NCBI GenBank assembly: GCA_018266435.1 | Contig: JAFEAL010000010.1 | Location: forward strand, 1-64,000 | From: Bacteroidota bacterium | GTDB taxonomy: Bacteria > Bacteroidota > Bacteroidia > Cytophagales > Cyclobacteriaceae | Direction of reading: 5' to 3' | DNA length: 64,000 nucleotides | Shown here: positions 24,877-33,741 of the stretch, one piece after another | How the letters are laid out: the number at the start of each line of letters is the position of its first letter | How positions within the stretch are numbered: position 1 is the first letter of the stretch | Program-made: the position numbers and the translations under genes | The notes under the pieces: generated by a model | Told to the model about the DNA's origin: nothing | Database searches by the model: none | The model's input: only the letters and a program-made list of their open reading frames with translations

Positions 24877-27800
24877 ATGCCGATGAAATGGAAATTTACT
24901 TGGTCACTACTGTGTGCATTTGCTGTTGCGTTAGGAGGTTCATTCGCCCAAAATGTAGGCGATTATCAAACGGCCCAGAGTGGTCCTTGGAACCAGACCT
25001 CAACCTGGCAAATATGGAACGGCTCAGCTTGGGTTACACCTGCTTCCGTCCCTTCAGGTTCTTCATCGGCAGTCGTTACCATATTAGCTACTCCTGCGGT
25101 TCATACCGTTACAGTTTCATCGGGAACAGTCAACATTGATAACTTAACTGTAAACGGAATTCTTACGGTAAATTCAGGCACCACACTTAACCTGAACCTG
25201 ACTAATCCAACGGTTATTAATGGTGTATTGAATAATAGCGGCACAATTACCGGGCAAACTAGCCTGGTTACAATTAATGGCTCGTATAATCATACCCGCA
25301 ATGGAGGTAGTATCCCCTCGGCCACCTGGGTGGCAGGATCTTTTTGTAATGTTACCGGAGTTACTAATACTGTTCCCGGTGGGTTGGGCCAGAGTTTTGA
25401 TAGCTTTATTTGGAATTGTACCCAGACTGGTACAATCAATTTTGCGGGCAACCTAACATCGGTTGGTGCTAACTTGACAATTAGTTCAACCAATGGTCAA
25501 CAACTTCAACTGGCCACTTCGCAAGCTCCGGTAATCAATATTGGAGGCAACTTAACTGTAAGTGGAAATTCCAGACTGTCATTTATAACGACAGGTTCAG
25601 GTGCCACCATTAATGTAGGGGGCAATTTCTATTACCAGTCTACCAACACTACCGGATCAACTCTTAAATCTTCTGGAACATACACCTTGAACCTCACGGG
25701 GGATTTTAACATGAATGCGGGTACCTCTTCAGCGCAAGGAAGGCTTTTGTTTTCAAGTGGAGCCGGAAATGCAACGTGGAACCTGAATCAGGGAAATTTT
25801 TTATTAAAATGCGGAACGTTGACCCGAAGCGGTGGTGCTGGTGTGGTCAATTTTAATTTTGCAGGATTACAGACATTTTCAAATGATTCAATTGGAACAA
25901 TTTCATCCGTTGTTAATTTCTTAGTCAGTTCAGGTACAACGCTGGATATGCCTGTAAACGTCTGGGATAATACAACCGACTCACGCATTCAGGGAACAGG
26001 TACATTTACCCTTAACGGCACGCTGCGGGTTGGGTCAGTTAACTCAACGGGAGCTATTGTAACAGGTAATACGTTAGGGAACATTAGAAATTCTGGCGTC
26101 CGCACGTACAACTCAGGAGCAAGAATAGTTTATGCTGGGCTCAATGCTCAGTTTATTGGCAACGGCCACCCCACTACGGCAGGTGTTGATACCGAGATTG
26201 ATAATGTTTCGGATGTAACCTTTAATACCACCACTTCGGGCAATTCAGGTAGTGCAGTATTGACCATACCCAATAATCTCATTTTAACTAATGGAAATTT
26301 TAACTTGGTTAGCACTGGAACAGCCCGTACGTTGACTTTAGACGGAAACGTAACGGCTAACTCAAATAACATTACTGTAGCTGGTGCAAACTCCAGTTTG
26401 GTTATCAATGGCACAGGCTCTTTTGGTACATTTCCATTTCCAACCGGAAGCCAGACGCTCAGAAATTTTACGTTGAACAGAACAAGTTCGGGGTCTGTAT
26501 CTTTTAGCAACAGTACACTTACAATTTCTGGTACCACAACACTTACCAACGGTACAGTAACGTTTGGGGGTACAACTGTTTTAACGGGAAATATTTCTCT
26601 GGCTACCGGCACAGTGCTGGCGTTTGATAATCAATCACTCACCACCGGAGCTGACATTACTTACGCAGGCACAGGTGCACTTTCAGCCAGCGGTACATCC
26701 ACTTTAACCATGAACAGTGGAGCTGCTATAACGTCAGACCTTGTTTTTTTAGGAACGAATAATACATTACAGTCTCTGACAATTAGCTACACAAATAGCT
26801 CGGGCACTGTTTCAATCGGTTCTTCAGGAGTTAACGTAACTAATTCATTAACATTAACAGATGGAATTTTGAATATTCCTACTGCAGGACTTCTTACTAT
26901 GGGTAATAACTCCCTGGTAACCAGAAATGTAACAGGTGCCAGTCCTAGTTCTATTACAGGTAACAGTCCTTCGGGTGGACCATGGACACTGAAGTACAGC
27001 GGCACAGCCAGTGTTACAACCGGTTTAGAGATACCCTCTGCAGGTTCTCCGCAGATTGCCGGGTTATTGATTACAACAACGGCCGGAACCGTTACCCTCG
27101 GACAGGCTTTGACAATCGGATCGGGCGGAATCACTCAAAGTGGATCTAGTGGAATTTTCACTTGCGGAGCTAACGCGGTCTCCACCTCATCTTTTAATCA
27201 AACAGCCGGAACTTTTACAGCACCCAGTTCAACCCTAACACTAACAGGAAACTTAACTACATCCGGCTCAGCCTTTAATAACAACTCGGGTACAATAATC
27301 TTCAATGGAACTTCAATCGTATCGGGTACATTGAACCCTAATTATTATGCAGTAACCATTAATGGTGGGGCCTCAGTTACCGCACCTGCTACCTGGAATA
27401 TTCAAAGTAATTTCTCTAACAGTGGTACATTCAATGGGGGAACCGGAACGGTTAATTTCAGTGGGGCAAACGTGCAAACCATATCAGGCTCATCCAACAC
27501 TACATTTTACAATTTGACCGTAAACAAGTCAGGCGGCAGCCTGACCGTAAGTTCTGCTGAAACAGTCTCAAACAATTTTACACTCACAGCAGGTACGTGC
27601 AATATTTCATCACCCGTTTCAATGACCAATACCACAGGCCTGCTTACGCTAACGGCAGGAACCATGGCCATCACGTCCAATAATTTAAGTTTGGCAAATG
27701 GAGCAACAATTTCACGAGCAGCGGGTTCAATCACTACTTCATCGCCTGGAGGAGGCCCATGGAACCTTGTTTATACAGGAGGTTCAAAAACAACCGGCCT

Positions 27801-30651
27801 TGAAATACCTTCTTCGGGAAGCGTACTCACAGTAACCTTGAACACAAATAATGCAAGTACCGTTATTCTTCAGGCAGGGCAGGCATTGAGTGTAACGAAT
27901 GCCTTTACAATCAGTAATTCAGGACGAACATTTAACTCCGGTGCCAACAATGTAACAGTAGGTTCGTTGTCAAACAACGGAACGTTTACGGCACCTTCCG
28001 CAACCGCTACAACCGGCTTGACTCTTAACGGTGATTTCACCAACAGTGGCACTTATAATGCAAATGGAGGCACCGTGCACATTGGTGCTGCTGTGACAGT
28101 TTCTGGTACTGCGCCCACGTTCAATAATTTTGTGGTTGATGCAGCCGGAAGTTTTACAGCTCCTTCTTCGTTTCCGTTGACGGGTAGCCTGACCAATAAC
28201 GGTTCTTTTACTACCAGTGGCACAGTCTCTTTCTCTGGAAACACAGCCAAACAAATACTGGGAACCAATAAAATCACTTTCAATAACCTGACTCTGACTG
28301 GTGGCACTAATGTCAATGATTTAACATTAGCTACTACGGCCGGGGCAGATGTAACCGGCATAGTCACATTATTGGCTCCTGCTAATGCGGCTGTGTTAAC
28401 GATTAATGCAAGTTGCCCTTTTACTTTGCTGTCAACCGCAGACCGTCCAACTGTTGATGCGAGTGTTGCGGCAATACCGACCGGAAGTTCAATAAGTGGC
28501 AACGTAACAGTGCAGCGCTACATGAGCAAGATTGGCGTGGCGGCCTACAATTACCAGGTGTACCATGATATTTCTTCACCGGTAAATACAAACGTGGCTG
28601 ACCTTCAGAATTCACTACCAATCACTGGAAATTTTACCGGTGCCAGCATCGTTTCCGGAGTTACTAATTCCAATCCTGGTTCTGCGGCTATGGCTTGGTA
28701 TGATGAAACTCAAACTGGCGGCATAAATACCGGGTGGACTGATTTTCCTGCTGATGGAACCGATAACACCGCTTCATTCGTAAAGGGCAGGGGATATTCT
28801 CTTTTTGTTTTTGGAAGCGATCCTCCGGTTACAACCAATGGTATGGCCAAATGGTCATTAACCGGCCCAATTTGGAGCGGAACTTTTAATTTACCTGTAA
28901 CCTACACCAATACCGGGAGTCCCTCTGATGATGGTTGGAATTTGGTAGGCAATCCATATCCTTCAGCCATTGATTGGAAGGCAGCAAGCGGGTGGACTAA
29001 AACTAATGTAGATGATGCTATTTATGTGGATGATTACAATACGGCTAATCCGGTATTCGCTTCGTATGTCAATGGTGTCGGTACCAATGGAGGAACTCAA
29101 TACATAGCGACTGGCCAGGGTTTTTGGGTTCATGCCAATGCCGCAGCACCCGTAGTTGGTGTTTCTGAAAGCATAAAAGTACCTGGTCAATCTACTACTT
29201 TCTTCAGGCAAGCAGAACCACCCAACTTGATCCGCATAGCACTGATAGATGCAAACTCTCTACGCGATGAATCAGTAATCTACTTTTCTGATTCAGCCAC
29301 AGTAGGCTTTGATAAGAGATACGATGCCAGAAAATTGAACAACCAATACGGGTACTTAAACCTTTCTTCATTGTCGCCTGTTAATGAGCCATTTGCTATT
29401 CATGCTCTACCGTTTGATAATACGGCATGTGCCACCACTGTGCCATTAAAAGTTACTAATGTGGCAACAGGAAACTACAGCCTATCCTTCAGTGAGTTTC
29501 AATCCATGCCCTCTTCATTATCCATAAAATTGAAGGATAAATATTTGGGCAGTAATACAGATGTTCGGCAAAATCCTATTTATGTATTTTCCGTTGATAA
29601 AAATGTAGCAGGCTCAATTGATTCTACCCGTTTCAGTATGATATTTACTTACTCCGCTGTTCCGGCTTCGATTATGGCCAGTGGGGTAAGTGTTTGTGAT
29701 ACCACCATGGCTAAGGTAACGATCAACAACACTTCTCCAGAGTTTGTCTATACGCTTAGCACCTCTCAGGGATCAGTTGTAATACCAGCTATACAAGGAA
29801 GCGGATCTAATCTTATTCTTCCGGTATCAGCAAAAAATTTAGCCATAGGTAAAAATACATTTACAATTAAGGCAGCCAATAGTTTTTGCCAGACATTGTC
29901 TTTATCTGATACAGTTTCAATCAGGTTGGTTGCTCCTCCGTCTGCCCCAACGGCAATTTCCTCCTCGTCATGCGGAAGTGGGTTGATTACGCTAACGGCT
30001 TCGGGTGCAACCGGAACTGGTTATTATAACTGGTATGATTCGCTTAATGCATCGTATCCTTATCCGGTGCAAACAGCTGCATTTGTAACAGACAGCTTAT
30101 CGAAACCCAAAACATTTTATGTGTCAATCACCAGTAGTTTGGGATGCGAAGGAGCAAAAGCAGCTGTAACAGCTAATGTTGTTAACTTAAATCCGGCCAC
30201 GATTACAGTTACGGGGCTTACTACCTTGCAGTCCAACTACTCCTCTGGCAATCAATGGTATTTAAACGGATCGGCAATCAGCGGAGCAACCGGCCAGACA
30301 TTGACTGTTAACCAATCGGGAACGTATGGATTGACCGTTAATTCGCAGGGTTGTTCAGTATCCTCTCCAACTAAGGACATGGTGGTTACTTCCGTAGAAG
30401 AGGTTTCTAATAGTATTAAAGCATATCCAATTCCCGTAAAGGGAACATTGTATATGGAGGTGCCTGATCAGGGACCGACATCCGGAGAGTTGTATAATGC
30501 CATGGGTATGAAAATAACTTCATTAGGATTCACAGGAGATGGTCTGAAGCAAATTTCTAGTTATAATTTTGCACGGGAGAGCGCTGGGGTTTATTTTGTA
30601 AGAATTAGTCAAGGAAATGCAATAACTGTAGTCCGCATCATTAAAGATTAA
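24877..30651 (+). CDS. Giant repeat-rich secreted protein with T9SS type A sorting domain
   Basis: 1,924 residues from ATG 24877 (ATG 24883 equally possible; the longer TTG reading from 24862 is unlikely). A signal peptide ends around S-F-A-Q. From about 24950 to 28430 the protein is a low-complexity series of Ser/Thr/Asn/Gly-rich beta-strand repeats, probably a beta-helix stalk. About 28500-29200 is a globular region with the Bacteroidota-typical G-W-N-L-V-G-N-P-Y-P-S-A-I-D-W and Q-G-F-W-V. Ig-like modules follow (about 29930-30390), then an 80-residue C-terminal T9SS domain (A-Y-P-I-P-V, and G-V-Y-F-V-R-I near the end). It should cross the outer membrane by T9SS and stay on the surface. Several D-S/T-hydrophobic sites could be O-glycosylated. 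Ligand unknown. Confidence 0.9.
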   Translation: MPMKWKFTWSLLCAFAVALGGSFAQNVGDYQTAQSGPWNQTSTWQIWNGSAWVTPASVPSGSSSAVVTILATPAVHTVTVSSGTVNIDNLTVNGILTVNSGTTLNLNLTNPTVINGVLNNSGTITGQTSLVTINGSYNHTRNGGSIPSATWVAGSFCNVTGVTNTVPGGLGQSFDSFIWNCTQTGTINFAGNLTSVGANLTISSTNGQQLQLATSQAPVINIGGNLTVSGNSRLSFITTGSGATINVGGNFYYQSTNTTGSTLKSSGTYTLNLTGDFNMNAGTSSAQGRLLFSSGAGNATWNLNQGNFLLKCGTLTRSGGAGVVNFNFAGLQTFSNDSIGTISSVVNFLVSSGTTLDMPVNVWDNTTDSRIQGTGTFTLNGTLRVGSVNSTGAIVTGNTLGNIRNSGVRTYNSGARIVYAGLNAQFIGNGHPTTAGVDTEIDNVSDVTFNTTTSGNSGSAVLTIPNNLILTNGNFNLVSTGTARTLTLDGNVTANSNNITVAGANSSLVINGTGSFGTFPFPTGSQTLRNFTLNRTSSGSVSFSNSTLTISGTTTLTNGTVTFGGTTVLTGNISLATGTVLAFDNQSLTTGADITYAGTGALSASGTSTLTMNSGAAITSDLVFLGTNNTLQSLTISYTNSSGTVSIGSSGVNVTNSLTLTDGILNIPTAGLLTMGNNSLVTRNVTGASPSSITGNSPSGGPWTLKYSGTASVTTGLEIPSAGSPQIAGLLITTTAGTVTLGQALTIGSGGITQSGSSGIFTCGANAVSTSSFNQTAGTFTAPSSTLTLTGNLTTSGSAFNNNSGTIIFNGTSIVSGTLNPNYYAVTINGGASVTAPATWNIQSNFSNSGTFNGGTGTVNFSGANVQTISGSSNTTFYNLTVNKSGGSLTVSSAETVSNNFTLTAGTCNISSPVSMTNTTGLLTLTAGTMAITSNNLSLANGATISRAAGSITTSSPGGGPWNLVYTGGSKTTGLEIPSSGSVLTVTLNTNNASTVILQAGQALSVTNAFTISNSGRTFNSGANNVTVGSLSNNGTFTAPSATATTGLTLNGDFTNSGTYNANGGTVHIGAAVTVSGTAPTFNNFVVDAAGSFTAPSSFPLTGSLTNNGSFTTSGTVSFSGNTAKQILGTNKITFNNLTLTGGTNVNDLTLATTAGADVTGIVTLLAPANAAVLTINASCPFTLLSTADRPTVDASVAAIPTGSSISGNVTVQRYMSKIGVAAYNYQVYHDISSPVNTNVADLQNSLPITGNFTGASIVSGVTNSNPGSAAMAWYDETQTGGINTGWTDFPADGTDNTASFVKGRGYSLFVFGSDPPVTTNGMAKWSLTGPIWSGTFNLPVTYTNTGSPSDDGWNLVGNPYPSAIDWKAASGWTKTNVDDAIYVDDYNTANPVFASYVNGVGTNGGTQYIATGQGFWVHANAAAPVVGVSESIKVPGQSTTFFRQAEPPNLIRIALIDANSLRDESVIYFSDSATVGFDKRYDARKLNNQYGYLNLSSLSPVNEPFAIHALPFDNTACATTVPLKVTNVATGNYSLSFSEFQSMPSSLSIKLKDKYLGSNTDVRQNPIYVFSVDKNVAGSIDSTRFSMIFTYSAVPASIMASGVSVCDTTMAKVTINNTSPEFVYTLSTSQGSVVIPAIQGSGSNLILPVSAKNLAIGKNTFTIKAANSFCQTLSLSDTVSIRLVAPPSAPTAISSSSCGSGLITLTASGATGTGYYNWYDSLNASYPYPVQTAAFVTDSLSKPKTFYVSITSSLGCEGAKAAVTANVVNLNPATITVTGLTTLQSNYSSGNQWYLNGSAISGATGQTLTVNQSGTYGLTVNSQGCSVSSPTKDMVVTSVEEVSNSIKAYPIPVKGTLYMEVPDQGPTSGELYNAMGMKITSLGFTGDGLKQISSYNFARESAGVYFVRISQGNAITVVRIIKD

Positions 30652-30656
30652 CCGAA

Positions 30657-30869
30657 ATGCAACGTTTTTCCATGAGGCTTTTATTTTTTATGTTCCTTTT
30701 CTTTGCGGTTGGTGGCTTATTTGCTCAGCCCGGAGGTGGAAGGCCGTGTCCTAAGCCTCCATGTCCTCCGCCCGTTCCGATTACCGGAATTGAGTACTTA
30801 ATCGGGTTAGGCGGGTTGTATGGAATCAGGAAGTTAATCAAGTCTCAAAAACAAAACCCCCATCGGTGA
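30657..30869 (+). CDS. Short secreted protein with PITG C-terminal sorting-like signal
   Basis: 70 residues. Signal peptide at 1-24 (hydrophobic core, cut probably after F-A-Q), a short Gly/Pro/Cys-rich middle (25-40), then P-I-T-G at 41-44, a hydrophobic glycine-rich stretch (about 45-57) and a basic tail with five Lys/Arg. This tripartite end resembles exosortase/sortase substrates and the small Bacteroidota proteins annotated from memory as PID-CTERM, with T in place of D. It lies 5 bases after the giant protein gene and its stop overlaps the pglF GTG, so it is a real, translationally coupled gene. An XrtF substrate role is inference. Confidence 0.72.
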   Translation: MQRFSMRLLFFMFLFFAVGGLFAQPGGGRPCPKPPCPPPVPITGIEYLIGLGGLYGIRKLIKSQKQNPHR

Positions 30870-32773
30870 TTCGGTTATTCATCCGTTTTATCCGTAACCT
30901 GCGGATACTTCCGCGGTGGGTCATTATTTTTATTGATGTTGCCTTAATTGCTTTCTCTGTTTTACTGGGTTACTTATTACGATTCAATTTTTCAGTTGAG
31001 GAATTGGAGCGGAATCAATTCGAATCAGGTATAGCCATTTATTCTTTTTGTGGGCTTATTTCGATATTACTGACTAATAGCCACCGGGGCATTATCCGGT
31101 ACACCGGCACACAAGATGGTGTTCGTATTTTTTACATGAATACGGTGAACCTGGGTTTAGTTTATGCTACTAATTTTATTTTCAGTTTGGGGCATAGACC
31201 CAACCTCATTCCTTACTCGGTTATTCTGATCAGTTGGCTGTCCTCATTTCTTCTTTTGTTTTATTACCGACTTTTAGTTAAACAGGTTTTTTCTTACTAC
31301 CGCAACTCCATGGTTAATCAGGCCCGCATCATGATTTTTGGTGCCGGGCAAACGGGCATTATTACGCGCCATGTGTTGGAGTCAACCCCCCGGATGAAGG
31401 TGGTTGGTTTTTTAGAGGATGCTCCCGATAAAATCGGAAAGGTTATAGACGGTATTACCATTTTTGACAGCAAAACTTCAGAACTCGGCCGCTTGCTTAG
31501 CGATAACACCGTTAACGAGGTAATTTTTACTGCTTCCAATATTTCGTTAGATAGAAAAAATGAAATTGTAGATGTTTGTGTACGTAAGCAAATAAAAGTA
31601 AGAACTGTTCCGCCTGTGGAAAAATGGGTAAGGGGCGAGCTTAGCCTTAACCAGATTAAAGAATTAAATATTGAAGAGCTACTGGGGCGCGAATCTATCA
31701 AAATTAAAAACGGTAATATTGAATCAGATCTCCGGGGCAAAAGAATCATAATTACAGGAGCAGCTGGTTCTATAGGTTCTGAAATTTTCAGGCAGATCCT
31801 TTTAGCCAACCCGAGTTCTGTTATTTTGATAGACCAGGCTGAATCTGCTTTATATGAGTTGGAATGTGAATCCAAGTCAATGAATATCAGTGCGCGCCTC
31901 TACTGGTATCTCGCTGATATTAATGAGAAAGACCGGATACGGTTGATATTTGAAGAGCATCGACCCAATATCGTGTACCACGCGGCAGCCTATAAGCATG
32001 TTCCCATGATGGAGAATAACCCATCAGAAGCTATCAAATGCAATATTTTAGGTACCAAAAACATGGCTGATTTAGCCGTTGAATTTGGGGTAAGTAAGTT
32101 TGTGATGATCTCTACGGATAAGGCCGTAAACCCAACCAATGTGATGGGTTGCTCTAAGCGCATAGCTGAAATATATGTGCAGTCGTACAATGATTACCTG
32201 GAAACTCAAGGGAAACAACGCACGGCTTTTGTTACGACACGATTTGGTAATGTGTTGGGCTCAAACGGATCAGTTATTCCGCTTTTTAAAAAACAAATTC
32301 AAGAAGGTGGACCGGTAACAGTTACCCATCCGGAGATTACCCGCTATTTTATGACCATCCCTGAGGCGTGCCAGTTGGTGTTGGAAGCAGGGACCATGGG
32401 CAGGGGAGGTGAAATATTTATTTTTGATATGGGCAAGTCTGTTAAGATATTGGATTTGGCTGAAAAAATGATTTGGCTATCGGGCCTTGAACCCAGAAAA
32501 GATATAGACATTGTATTTACCGGATTACGAGAAGGTGAAAAGCTGTACGAAGAACTGCTGAACAATCATGAAAATACCATTGCTACGCATCATGAAATGA
32601 TCATGATTGCAAAGGTTAAAAAATATCCATACGAAGAGATTAATCGCTATGTAGATCTGTTCAATGATTTACTGTACGACAAAAATGAATTAAAAAGCGT
32701 GGCGCTGATGAAAGAATTAGTGCCAGAATATAAAAGTAATTATTCGCGCTACGAGGTGTTAGACAAGAATTGA
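30866..32773 (+). CDS. pglF: PglF/WbpM/CapD-type UDP-GlcNAc 4,6-dehydratase
   Basis: 635 residues, the long membrane-bound form. GTG 30866 overlaps the previous stop (GTGA). Four N-terminal membrane helices (about residues 16-145), a CoA-binding-like domain with I-F-G-A-G-Q-T-G, and a C-terminal SDR domain with I-I-T-G-A-A-G-S-I-G-S-E, H-A-A-A-Y-K-H-V-P-M and M-I-S-T-D-K-A-V-N-P-T-N-V-M-G. In this family the usual catalytic Tyr is replaced by Met in M-G-x-x-K, as here. It dehydrates UDP-GlcNAc to the 4-keto-6-deoxy sugar that PglE/PglD, and perhaps the SDR at 19606, use. Confidence 0.92.
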   Translation: MIRLFIRFIRNLRILPRWVIIFIDVALIAFSVLLGYLLRFNFSVEELERNQFESGIAIYSFCGLISILLTNSHRGIIRYTGTQDGVRIFYMNTVNLGLVYATNFIFSLGHRPNLIPYSVILISWLSSFLLLFYYRLLVKQVFSYYRNSMVNQARIMIFGAGQTGIITRHVLESTPRMKVVGFLEDAPDKIGKVIDGITIFDSKTSELGRLLSDNTVNEVIFTASNISLDRKNEIVDVCVRKQIKVRTVPPVEKWVRGELSLNQIKELNIEELLGRESIKIKNGNIESDLRGKRIIITGAAGSIGSEIFRQILLANPSSVILIDQAESALYELECESKSMNISARLYWYLADINEKDRIRLIFEEHRPNIVYHAAAYKHVPMMENNPSEAIKCNILGTKNMADLAVEFGVSKFVMISTDKAVNPTNVMGCSKRIAEIYVQSYNDYLETQGKQRTAFVTTRFGNVLGSNGSVIPLFKKQIQEGGPVTVTHPEITRYFMTIPEACQLVLEAGTMGRGGEIFIFDMGKSVKILDLAEKMIWLSGLEPRKDIDIVFTGLREGEKLYEELLNNHENTIATHHEMIMIAKVKKYPYEEINRYVDLFNDLLYDKNELKSVALMKELVPEYKSNYSRYEVLDKN

Positions 32774-32774
32774 A

Positions 32775-33692
32775 TTATCTCCGCCTGATGCTACCTTTCT
32801 TATTATAGCGATACATAGAGGAGCGTTTCTTTCCTCCAAAAAGTAAGCCATTGCCCCTGCTGCCGCCTTCGCGCATAGGCAGATAATATTCTACTTTTAC
32901 ATTTAATAAAAAATAACTGTCAGTACTGGAGGGGTTGCCGCGCTTCGATCCGGCATTATAGTTATTTTGCTCTCCTGAAGGAATAGTGGTCAGTGTATTG
33001 TATGCCGGATTATTTGGGTTAATGAAATAATTTCGAATCGGGTCTGAGGTGGGGGCAATGTATTTTGAACTGACGTCATCCAAATAATTGGTAAAAGTTT
33101 TTCGGTAACCACCTTCTAAAACAAGGTTAGTATTGGGGCCCATTTTTAATCGTACACCTAACCCAAAAGGAATAACCGGTACTACACGACTATAACTTAC
33201 CCCTTCGGTATGCAGGGGTTCGAGGTCATAGGTTTTTCCGTTTAATTGTGCTTGTGGATTGAAATACAGTAACCCAATTCCAGTAAATCCATAAATATTG
33301 ACTTGTTGCCTACGGTAGTAACGGTTTCCATTGGCAAAAAGATTGAAAGCGGCAATAGTGCTGAGTTCAAAGCAGTTGCTTTGAAATGAAAGTCCTCTTG
33401 CTTTTCTGGCTGCGCTGTTGGCTTGAGCATCTGACCCTTCCAGTTTAAACCAATTTAACTCTGCCCGTAAGTCAATGCTTGGGGTAACATAAGCCTGAAG
33501 GCCCACATTCAAATTAGGTTGTAGTTTGAAGATGGCTCCTGGATTGGCCAGAGTGCCATAATATGTAGATGAACCCGTACCTGCCGTTAGTATTAAAGAC
33601 CTTTCTCTTCTGACTGCATAGAAACTTTGAGCAGCAGAAAACTCTGTTAGCATTACAAAAACAAAAAACAGGACGATCTTGGGGTTGTTCAT
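32775..33692 (-). CDS. Outer-membrane beta-barrel protein (DUF6089-like)
   Basis: 305 residues with an N-terminal signal peptide ending in S-A-A-Q. Mature sequence alternates hydrophobic and polar residues with many aromatic and glycine residues (L-T-A-G-T-G-S-S-T-Y-Y-G, V-N-I-Y-G-F-T-G-I-G-L-L-Y-F, L-V-L-E-G-G-Y-R-K-T-F), as in small Bacteroidota porin-like barrels of the DUF6089 group. The C-terminal 25 residues are strongly basic, unusual for a barrel end. It converges on pglF with one base between the stops. Function unknown beyond outer-membrane location. Confidence 0.75.
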   Translation of the reverse strand: MNNPKIVLFFVFVMLTEFSAAQSFYAVRRERSLILTAGTGSSTYYGTLANPGAIFKLQPNLNVGLQAYVTPSIDLRAELNWFKLEGSDAQANSAARKARGLSFQSNCFELSTIAAFNLFANGNRYYRRQQVNIYGFTGIGLLYFNPQAQLNGKTYDLEPLHTEGVSYSRVVPVIPFGLGVRLKMGPNTNLVLEGGYRKTFTNYLDDVSSKYIAPTSDPIRNYFINPNNPAYNTLTTIPSGEQNNYNAGSKRGNPSSTDSYFLLNVKVEYYLPMREGGSRGNGLLFGGKKRSSMYRYNKKGSIRRR

Positions 33693-33741
33693 TACTTACC
33701 TGATTATGCAATTTATGCAATTAACTTAAAATAGGAAACCC

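Noticed and set aside
26148-26612. 154-codon open frame on the minus strand inside the giant surface protein gene, with several similar ones at 26787-27134 and 28053-28502
   Set aside because: They arise from the Ser/Thr/Asn-rich low-complexity codons of the + strand gene; translations are Val/Pro/Leu-rich repeats with no start context or domain.
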